From: a bacterium
Lineage (GTDB): Bacteria; Spirochaetota; Spirochaetia; JABEVK01
Direction: 5' to 3'
Length of the DNA stretch: 5,725 nucleotides
Assembly: GCA_021782055.1 (NCBI GenBank)
Contig: JAJXVP010000180.1
Location: 1 to 5,725 of the forward strand
The position numbers were made by a program, and so were the translations under genes. The notes beneath the pieces are model-generated. The model saw only the letters and a list, made by a program, of their open reading frames with translations, had not been told where the DNA came from and did no database searches. Positions 1 to 5,725 of this stretch are shown here, piece by piece (positions within the stretch are counted from its first letter, which is position 1; every line of letters starts with the position of its first letter).

Positions 1-3000
1 CTCTTGGCACATAACGTTGAGGAGTCCGCCCTACAAGGTTTTGTTCCTGGTCAAAAAGATCACTCCCATAAACTTCTCGTTCCTTCAAAATTATACGGAC
101 GAGAAAACGAGATTCAGACACTCTTTGATACCTATGCCCAAGTTGCCTCAGGGCAAACCGCCTTAGTTTTAGTGACAGGGAGTGCTGGGATCGGTAAGTC
201 ATCGTTGATTCACGAGATACATAAACCTCTTTCGGCAGGTAAAGGCTACTTTCTTTCTGGTAAATTTGATCAGTTTGGTAGAGCCTCTCCGTACTCTGTC
301 TTCTTGTCCGCGTTTGCCCAATTATTTCGCAGAATTGCGTCAGAATCCGAAGATCGGGTTCAAATGTGGAAATCACAGGTCCTAGAAAGGACTAATGGAG
401 CCGTTTCCGCCTTATTTGACTTACTCCCTGAGCTAAAGTGGCTGACGGGGGACCAACCTCCTGCCCCGATTTTAGAACCACAAGAAGCTCAAAACCGCTT
501 TCTTCATCTAATGGAAGGTTTAGTACGTGTTTTTGCTTCCCCCGCTCACCCCCTTGTGCTGTTCATTGATGACCTTCAATGGGCTGACTCAGCCTCCCTG
601 GGATTTCTGGAGCGCCTTTTGACTCAGCTGGATCTTCAAGGTCTTTTCATCCTAGGAGCTTATCGTGATCAAGAAGTAGATGCTTCGCATCCGTTTCTTC
701 TGTTGCTCAATCGGCTGAATAACGAAACTCTGCTCAAACAGCAGATACAACTTCTCCCTTTACCCCCCGAATCCCTGAACCATTTACTTGCCGACACTCT
801 TTCACTCAGTTCAGAAGACGTTCACCCTCTAACGCAAGTTCTTACCGGAAAAACTCACGGTAACCCCTTCTTCTTTACACAAATGTTGCGGCACCTTTAC
901 GAACATCAACTCTTAAGTTTTTCACCAGAATCCACGCGGTGGGTGTGGGACCTTGCCACCATACAAAAGCTACAGGTTTCAGAGAATGTCCTGGGACTTT
1001 TGATCTCGAAACTTGAAACCTTGGCTCCTGAAACTTCACGTTTATTGGCCATTGCGTCTTGTATTGGCCCGAAGTTTAAACTCAAGGCTGTAGCGGCAGC
1101 CATGGAAACTTCGACTGATGAGCTTATGACATGGCTTCCGCAAGCTCTTGAACAAGAATTGATTTCCACCTTGGACAGTGGGTACCAATTTCTTCATGAC
1201 CGGATTCAACAAGCTTCCGGTAGCCTACTCACAGCTGAAGAACAGGCTCAAACCCATTGGCGTGTGGGTTATTTTTTACTTGAAGAAGCCAAAGCCTCTC
1301 AGAAGTTCAAGGAAACACTTTTTGAGATTGTCGATCACCTCAATTCAGGGGTTTCTATTCTGACGAACTCAAGAACCGATACTGATCTCCGCATAGAATT
1401 AGCAGGTTTTAACTTAACCGCAGGACAAACAGCAAAAAACTCGGCAGCCTTCCTAGAAGCAAAAAACTACTTAGAGCAGGGTCTGAGGCTTCTTGAACCT
1501 TATGACCCTTGGCAAAACTACTATCAAACCCGCTTTCATTTACACTTAGACTTAGCAGAATGCCTAGCCTTTCTTGGTGATGCTTCTATGGCTCTAACCT
1601 TGTATCAAGAGGCCCTCGCCAAAGCGGTAACAAAACAAGATCGATCACTTATCCATGAAAGTTTAATCCACTTTCATACCAACCTGGGACAATTTCAAGA
1701 AGCCTATCAAGTCTCACGAGTAGCCTTAAAGTCTTATGCCGTCAGCCTGCCACCTGGGTTTATCCCCCCCCTATTTATTAAAGACCTCATCGTCTGCAAA
1801 TCCTTATGGGGAAAACGTCGTGCTGAAGATCTACTTCAACTTTCAGAATGTGTTGAAGAAGAACACGCCACAGCCATGCGTCTGATTGCCGCCGTACTCA
1901 AAGCCTGTTATCAAATTCGTCCTGAACTCTGTGTGGCCAATGCCTTTAAACTGATCAATATGGCCCTGAGATATGGACTCATTCGAGATATGCCTGTCGC
2001 CTTTATGGCTGCGGGGGGGATTTTCTTAGGAAGCATTGTAGGCAAGCATCAAGTAGGCTGGGATTTTGGTCGTCTGGCATTAGCTGTGATCGAAAAATTT
2101 CAAAATGAAAAGCAAAAGGCTGAGGTGAATTTTATCTACGGCTATTTTGTACATTTTTGGAAACAATCAGCTCTCGACGCCGAAAAGTACTTTCATGCGG
2201 CGTACGAATCCGCCTTACAAACTGGGGATCACTTCCACCTCTCGTGTGCAGCCTGCACTTTAGTAGAAAGTGCTTGGATTCGTGGTGAAAACTTTGAAGA
2301 ACTTTCCCACTTATCCCAGGCCTACCTGCCTCTTTTAAAGAAAATTGGACGCAGGGAAGCCTACGGTGCTATCTTAGCAGTCACGCAAGCTATGTCTAAC
2401 CTGCAAGGAAAAACGGCTACACAGCTTAGTTGGGATACTGAAGGATTTATTGAGGAGTCGTATGTTTCTGAGATTGCTCAATATGACTCCCGTCACTTTT
2501 CTCACTTTTACTTCATTAACAAAATGCAGACCTTACTGCTTTGGCAGGAATACACAGAAGCTTGGAGAGTGTGCCAAGAATCACAAAAGTATCTTAAGTA
2601 TTCCGTTGGCATGCTCCATACGACCGAACATTACTTCTATCAAGGCATGATAGCAGCTTTGAATCCCGAGTTTTCAGCGTCTCGCAAAAAATCCCTTCTC
2701 CATAGCGTTGTTAAACGCTTTGCCAACTGGGCCAAGGATAACACTGAAAACTTTGAGCATAAACGTTTTTTGTTAGAAGCCGAAGAAGCTCGACTAAAAG
2801 GAAAAAAGCAAAAGGCCCTTTGGCTATATCAGGCTGCTATTCAAGCCGCACAACATCAAAAAGCCTATCAATTGAAAGCTTTGGCGGAAGAGCGTTGCGC
2901 ATGCTTTCTTCTTGCCGATGGAAACAAAGAACTCGCATCACGTCTGCTTCGTTCGGCCAAGAATGGCTATGATTACTGGGGAGCCACAGCTAAAGCGGAA

Positions 3001-4380
3001 GCCTTGGTAAAAGAGTATCCTGAGTTGGATTTGCATCTTTCTCAGCAAGACAGTTCTTTGAGTACTTCAAGAAGAAGGACAAAACGTCACTCTTTAAGCA
3101 CGGATCATAACCTTGATCTAGATCTCAGTAGTATACTAAAAGCCACCCAAGTTATTAGCCAAGAAATTCAATATGATGTCCTCTTAGGCAAATTCATCAG
3201 TATCATCCTCGAAAGTGCCGGAGCTCAGAAGGGCTTTATTTTATCACCATCCTCGAACACTTTTAAAGTTGAAGTTCAATCAGAATTAGGACAATCTCCA
3301 CTCATCTTGCACACCGAGATCAACACGAACCTGAAAGAAATTTCTGAACCTGTACTTCGCTATGTTCGCATGACCAAAGAAAGTTTCATTCTGGATTCTT
3401 CAGCTTCTGTCTTACCTTTTACGGATCATGGTCCCGCCTTAGCTTCCACAAAATCCTTGCTATGCACTCCCGTGCTTCATCAAGGACAAGTTATCGCGTT
3501 AATCTATCTGATCAATAATCTTTCTGAGGGGGCTTTCACCCCGGCTAACCTCACTGTATTGAACATGCTTTCAGCTCAAGCCGCAATCTCGATCGAAAAC
3601 GCCCGGAGTTATGAGCAGCTAGAAAAGAAAGTTGAACTTCGCACGAAAGACCTAAAAATTGCCCAAGAAAACAGCGATCGCCTCCTGTTGAATATACTCC
3701 CAGTCAGTATCGCCGATGAACTAAAATACTTTGGAAAAGTCGTTCCCCGAGTACATAAAAATGTCACCGTGTTATTTACAGACTTTAGCAAGTTTACTGA
3801 CTTGGCAAGCCGCATGACGCCTCTCGAACTCATCAACACTTTAGGCGAATACTTTTCTGCCTTTGATGAAATTTGTTCTCGACATGGTCTCGAAAAGTTG
3901 AAGACGATTGGCGATGCCTACATGGCAGTTTGTGGGCTACCCCTTGATAACCCAACCCATGCCGTTCGTTCCTGCCTTGCGGCGCTAGAAATGGTGGATT
4001 TTGTTCAAGCAAAACACAAGTCCGGTAGTCCCTGGAACATAAGAATTGGATTGCATTCGGGAGAGGTTGTAGCTGGTGTCGTAGGTACGAATAAATTTGC
4101 TTTTGATATTTGGGGGGACACCGTAAATATTGCTTCACGAATGGAATCCGGAGGTTCCCCAGGACGCGTCAATATCTCAGGTGTCCTTTGGGAACAAGTC
4201 TCGACCTTCTTTGAAGGGGAAATGCGCGGCATGATCTCGGCAAAGAACCGTGGTGAATTATCCATGGTTTACCTGGAACGTCTTCGCGCCCCTTATGCAG
4301 GTGACCCGCAGGGTCGTCTCGCTAGTCCAGAGTTTCTGGACCAGCTCAGACGTTGGAAAGAAACAGGTGTTCAGCCGTGA
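1..4380 (+). CDS. Multidomain ATPase-TPR-GAF-adenylate cyclase, 5' partial (N-terminal kinase probably upstream)
   Basis: Likely a cytoplasmic signalling protein that makes cAMP from ATP under control of its sensor domains. Residues count from the codon at position 4. Residues about 1-30 (GQKDHS, then LVPSKLYGRE) match the linker that follows a Ser/Thr kinase domain in relatives. The ATPase has Walker A GSAGIGKS (59-66), GYFLSGKFDQF (81-91), Walker B LVLFIDD (184-190) and the family motif FLHDRIQQAS (396-405). Residues about 440-1000 are helical and TPR-like. A basic Ser-rich linker (about 1012-1035) leads to a GAF domain (about 1055-1200) and a coiled coil (about 1200-1230). The class III cyclase domain (about 1249-1430) has metal-binding Asp1260 and Asp1304, adenine-selecting Lys1300 and Asp1368, and Asn1375 and Arg1379 for transition-state binding. 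It therefore looks active and ATP-specific. The frame is open to position 1, and TTG at position 4 has no visible ribosome binding site. TGA ends it at 4378-4380. The GAF ligand is unknown. Confidence 0.93.
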   Translation, partial: LLAHNVEESALQGFVPGQKDHSHKLLVPSKLYGRENEIQTLFDTYAQVASGQTALVLVTGSAGIGKSSLIHEIHKPLSAGKGYFLSGKFDQFGRASPYSVFLSAFAQLFRRIASESEDRVQMWKSQVLERTNGAVSALFDLLPELKWLTGDQPPAPILEPQEAQNRFLHLMEGLVRVFASPAHPLVLFIDDLQWADSASLGFLERLLTQLDLQGLFILGAYRDQEVDASHPFLLLLNRLNNETLLKQQIQLLPLPPESLNHLLADTLSLSSEDVHPLTQVLTGKTHGNPFFFTQMLRHLYEHQLLSFSPESTRWVWDLATIQKLQVSENVLGLLISKLETLAPETSRLLAIASCIGPKFKLKAVAAAMETSTDELMTWLPQALEQELISTLDSGYQFLHDRIQQASGSLLTAEEQAQTHWRVGYFLLEEAKASQKFKETLFEIVDHLNSGVSILTNSRTDTDLRIELAGFNLTAGQTAKNSAAFLEAKNYLEQGLRLLEPYDPWQNYYQTRFHLHLDLAECLAFLGDASMALTLYQEALAKAVTKQDRSLIHESLIHFHTNLGQFQEAYQVSRVALKSYAVSLPPGFIPPLFIKDLIVCKSLWGKRRAEDLLQLSECVEEEHATAMRLIAAVLKACYQIRPELCVANAFKLINMALRYGLIRDMPVAFMAAGGIFLGSIVGKHQVGWDFGRLALAVIEKFQNEKQKAEVNFIYGYFVHFWKQSALDAEKYFHAAYESALQTGDHFHLSCAACTLVESAWIRGENFEELSHLSQAYLPLLKKIGRREAYGAILAVTQAMSNLQGKTATQLSWDTEGFIEESYVSEIAQYDSRHFSHFYFINKMQTLLLWQEYTEAWRVCQESQKYLKYSVGMLHTTEHYFYQGMIAALNPEFSASRKKSLLHSVVKRFANWAKDNTENFEHKRFLLEAEEARLKGKKQKALWLYQAAIQAAQHQKAYQLKALAEERCACFLLADGNKELASRLLRSAKNGYDYWGATAKAEALVKEYPELDLHLSQQDSSLSTSRRRTKRHSLSTDHNLDLDLSSILKATQVISQEIQYDVLLGKFISIILESAGAQKGFILSPSSNTFKVEVQSELGQSPLILHTEINTNLKEISEPVLRYVRMTKESFILDSSASVLPFTDHGPALASTKSLLCTPVLHQGQVIALIYLINNLSEGAFTPANLTVLNMLSAQAAISIENARSYEQLEKKVELRTKDLKIAQENSDRLLLNILPVSIADELKYFGKVVPRVHKNVTVLFTDFSKFTDLASRMTPLELINTLGEYFSAFDEICSRHGLEKLKTIGDAYMAVCGLPLDNPTHAVRSCLAALEMVDFVQAKHKSGSPWNIRIGLHSGEVVAGVVGTNKFAFDIWGDTVNIASRMESGGSPGRVNISGVLWEQVSTFFEGEMRGMISAKNRGELSMVYLERLRAPYAGDPQGRLASPEFLDQLRRWKETGVQP

Positions 4381-4396
4381 GGTTGAAATATTCCCC

Positions 4397-4412
4397 CTTG
4401 ACATCAAGCTTG
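4397..4412. repeat. Overlapping short dyads on the -35 box (possible operator)
   Basis: CTTGA-CA-TCAAG (4397-4408) is an inverted repeat with 5-base arms, and it overlaps the perfect 8-base palindrome CAAGCTTG (4405-4412). Together they cover the -35 box and the start of the spacer, a typical place for a repressor or activator to bind. The arms are short, so chance is a real alternative. Confidence 0.3.
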
Positions 4413-4426
4413 TGGAAATCTAGATT
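4398..4426 (+). promoter_or_regulatory. Sigma70/sigmaA-type promoter for the HD hydrolase-GH3 pair
   Basis: A perfect -35 box TTGACA (4398-4403) is followed after exactly 17 bases by TAGATT (4421-4426), which matches the -10 consensus TATAAT at four of six bases including the key T, A and final T. Transcription would start near 4433, giving a leader of about 43 bases before the ATG at 4476. It lies in the only intergenic gap of the window, so the HD and GH3 genes can be expressed apart from the cyclase gene. This is prediction from the sequence only. Confidence 0.6.
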
Positions 4427-4434
4427 AAATTGGC

Positions 4435-4450
4435 AAACGATTGCTCGTTT
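4435..4450. repeat. Inverted repeat AAACGA-TTGC-TCGTTT in the leader
   Basis: Perfect 6-base arms with a 4-base loop lie just after the predicted transcription start. It could be an operator half-site pair or a weak 5' leader hairpin. The stem has only two G-C pairs and no T-run follows it (the next bases are CATCTGG), so it does not look like an intrinsic terminator for the cyclase gene. Confidence 0.35.
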
Positions 4451-4465
4451 CATCTGGCAGGAACT

Positions 4466-4473
4466 GTGAGGTG
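4466..4473 (+). promoter_or_regulatory. Ribosome binding site of the HD hydrolase gene
   Basis: GTGAGGTG includes GAGG at 4468-4471, four bases before the ATG at 4476. The spacing is a little short. An in-frame TGA at 4467-4469 rules out any start further upstream, and the next in-frame start-like codon (TTG at 4515) has no such site. This fixes the ATG at 4476 as the best start. Confidence 0.55.
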
Positions 4474-4475
4474 CC

Positions 4476-5429
4476 ATGCTTTCTCGACCAATTTATTTTT
4501 CATCTGAAAGCATTTTGACGGCGGATGCCGTTACTACCCGTGAGCTGTTACGTCAAGTGTGCCAAAGTTTTGCTAAGGTTGGCGTAATACTCCCTGCGAC
4601 CAACACTACGGGTTTATTGACTGAAGCCAGCCGTTGGTTGGACCTTCGATTTCCTGACCTTCCTCTAGAACGTCTCGTCTTGCCCCCCTCGAATTTTTCC
4701 CTACTCGCTCTGGGTGGAGCCTTGTTGATTTCTTCCAACCAAACCTTTTGCCAACAGTGGGAGGATGCCGGGGGAGAAGCGATTTTCTTTGAATCCCCCG
4801 AAGATACTCGCCAGAAGTTAGTCAGCCTCGTCATTACGTTAGCGAAAGCTCAGCGGAAAGACCAACTTCAACTATCAGATTTATACAGCCGTTGTTTGCG
4901 CTTTGCCGCCCAAGCCCACGCCCAGCAATTTTTGCCGGGAACTTCTTTACCCTATCTGACTCACCTCGTCCAAGTCGTGCAAGAAGTGATGTTAACATCG
5001 TTTCACGAACCCATCCCGTTGTCTTTGGCCATCCCCGTTGCTTTGCTTCATGATGTTTTAGAAGACACCAGTGTTACGATGAAACAATTACAAGACTTTG
5101 CCGGTATGTCTGTAGCCTTGGCGGTCGAAGCTTTAACGAAGAATTCTGCCTTACCCCCAGACCAGCAAATGTCCGACAGTTTGATAAGGATTCGTGCCGC
5201 AGGTCCTGTTGCCGCCCTAGTCAAGTTGGCTGATCGGCTTGTCAACCTTCAAGCCCCCCCTCAAACTTGGTCTGTGGATAAAATTGCGGCTTATCAGCAG
5301 GAATCTCAAGGAATATTAGAAACCTTAGGTTGGGCCTCCCCGCGCTTATCAGTTCGTCTTCAAGCTCGCCTCGAACAGTATCCCCCCCAATATAATTCTC
5401 CCACCCCTAGCCCTGGAGGGGCTTTATGA
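4476..5429 (+). CDS. HD-domain hydrolase, RelA/SpoT-MESH1-like, with N-terminal degenerate HAD-like region
   Basis: A 317-residue soluble protein with no signal peptide or membrane segment. The C-terminal part (about residues 132-303) matches the HD hydrolase domain of RelA/SpoT and the small alarmone hydrolases (MESH1), which remove pyrophosphate from (p)ppGpp. Visible motifs are FAAQAH (143-148), PYLTH with metal ligand His163, the HDxxED core HDVLEDT (192-198) and KLADRLVNL (250-258) with Asp253. All four metal-site positions and the catalytic Glu-Asp pair are present. The basic RK usually found between the first helix and the PYxxH motif is replaced by FLPG, so the substrate may differ. 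No (p)ppGpp synthetase domain follows. MESH1-type proteins are about 180 residues; the extra 120-130 at the N-terminus resemble a HAD fold without its catalytic Asp residues (inference). A Pro-rich tail (about 303-317) ends the protein. The gene has its own promoter upstream and overlaps the GH3 gene by four bases. Fold is confident; (p)ppGpp as substrate is moderately so. Confidence 0.85.
   Translation: MLSRPIYFSSESILTADAVTTRELLRQVCQSFAKVGVILPATNTTGLLTEASRWLDLRFPDLPLERLVLPPSNFSLLALGGALLISSNQTFCQQWEDAGGEAIFFESPEDTRQKLVSLVITLAKAQRKDQLQLSDLYSRCLRFAAQAHAQQFLPGTSLPYLTHLVQVVQEVMLTSFHEPIPLSLAIPVALLHDVLEDTSVTMKQLQDFAGMSVALAVEALTKNSALPPDQQMSDSLIRIRAAGPVAALVKLADRLVNLQAPPQTWSVDKIAAYQQESQGILETLGWASPRLSVRLQARLEQYPPQYNSPTPSPGGAL
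5404..5423 (+). promoter_or_regulatory. Ribosome binding site of the GH3 gene, able to fold into a hairpin
   Basis: GGAGGGG (5415-5421) is a strong Shine-Dalgarno sequence four bases before the ATG at 5426. It lies inside the last codons of the HD gene. AGCCC (5409-5413) can pair with GGGCT (5419-5423), or CCCCT (5404-5408) with AGGGG (5417-5421); either pairing hides the site. Ribosomes finishing the HD gene would open it, which suggests translational coupling. Confidence 0.55.
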
Positions 5430-5725
5430 AAACCTCGTTAAATCTCAAGGGCTACGCCCAAACGGCTCGTCATGCCGCCGCTGAAGGCGCCGTCTTACTA
5501 AAAAACGACCGGCAGGCCTTACCTCTTAAATTCAATGAACAGGTTGCCGTGTTTGGCCGCATTCAATCCTCCTACTATAAAAGCGGAACTGGCTCAGGCG
5601 GGCTGGTCAATACGGCCTACACCGTAGGCATTATCGAGGGTCTCACCGCACAAGGCATCAAAATTCACCAGGGTTTACAGCAAATCTATCGGGACTGGGA
5701 AGCCCAACATCCATTTGATGAAGGA
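5426..5725 (+). CDS. Glycoside hydrolase family 3 (beta-glucosidase-like), 3' partial
   Basis: The first 100 residues of a GH3 enzyme, which would release a terminal sugar (often beta-glucose) from oligosaccharides or glycosides. Visible are the motif ARHAAAEGAVLLKND (14-28), QALPL (30-34), VAVFGR (40-45) and YYKSGTGSGGLVN (50-62). These belong to the domain that sits C-terminal in ordinary GH3 enzymes, so starting here suggests the reversed domain order known from the Ruminococcus albus and Butyrivibrio beta-glucosidases. The catalytic nucleophile Asp would lie in the TIM barrel beyond the window edge. No signal peptide is present, so it probably acts in the cytoplasm on imported sugars. The start overlaps the HD stop codon (ATGA) and has a strong ribosome binding site. 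Exact substrate cannot be told from this part. Confidence 0.88.
   Translation, partial: MKTSLNLKGYAQTARHAAAEGAVLLKNDRQALPLKFNEQVAVFGRIQSSYYKSGTGSGGLVNTAYTVGIIEGLTAQGIKIHQGLQQIYRDWEAQHPFDEG

Noticed and set aside
4..6. TTG as the start codon of the large gene
   Set aside because: The frame continues to the window edge, no ribosome binding site can be seen, and the protein would begin in the middle of a known interdomain linker.
3833..4265. Reverse-strand open frames opposite the cyclase domain
   Set aside because: They lie fully inside a well-supported gene, show no recognisable domain and overlap one another; they are shadows of its codon use.
4435..4450. Intrinsic terminator after the cyclase gene
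   Set aside because: The stem is short and A-T rich and is not followed by a T-run, so read-through into the HD gene remains possible.
4553..4834. Reverse-strand open frame of 93 codons inside the HD gene
   Set aside because: No family motif and a composition typical of an antisense shadow (Arg- and Ser-rich).
1..5725. CRISPR arrays, tRNA or rRNA genes, insertion sequences, toxin-antitoxin genes
   Set aside because: No repeated units, RNA-gene signatures, transposase motifs or terminal inverted repeats were seen; nearly the whole window is coding.

Overview
The window holds three genes, all on the + strand. Two run off the edges. (1) Positions 1-4380 carry the 3' part of a very large multidomain signalling protein: STAND/AAA-type ATPase, then a TPR-like helical region, a GAF domain, a coiled coil and a class III adenylate cyclase. 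(2) Positions 4476-5429 carry a complete 317-residue protein with a C-terminal RelA/SpoT/MESH1-type HD hydrolase domain and an N-terminal part that looks like a degenerate HAD-fold domain. (3) Positions 5426-5725 carry the first 100 residues of a glycoside hydrolase family 3 beta-glucosidase-like enzyme.

The first gene is open to the left edge. The TTG at position 4 is very unlikely to be its start. The window begins at the linker that, in relatives, joins an N-terminal Ser/Thr kinase domain to the ATPase, so a kinase domain is expected just upstream. The 95-base gap after this gene contains a good sigma70/sigmaA-type promoter (TTGACA, 17 bases, TAGATT), two short dyads and a ribosome binding site. 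No convincing terminator is seen there. The HD gene and the GH3 gene overlap by four bases (ATGA), and the GH3 ribosome binding site can fold into a hairpin with the end of the HD gene. These two are therefore probably one transcript with coupled translation.

The organism is a bacterium of middling GC, but I cannot place it firmly. The ATPase-GAF-output family is common in cyanobacteria and relatives, spirochaetes and some other Gram-negative groups. One GCGATCGC octamer and frequent CCC proline codons would fit a cyanobacterial-type lineage. The GH3 N-terminus, in contrast, looks most like enzymes of Firmicutes (Lactobacillales, Paenibacillus, Clostridia). The mixture may reflect transfer or an under-sampled lineage.

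The most interesting theme is a cAMP-producing receptor-like protein next to a putative (p)ppGpp-type hydrolase, which is itself tied to a sugar-releasing enzyme. This could link nutrient signalling to glycoside use. The functional link is inference from gene order only.
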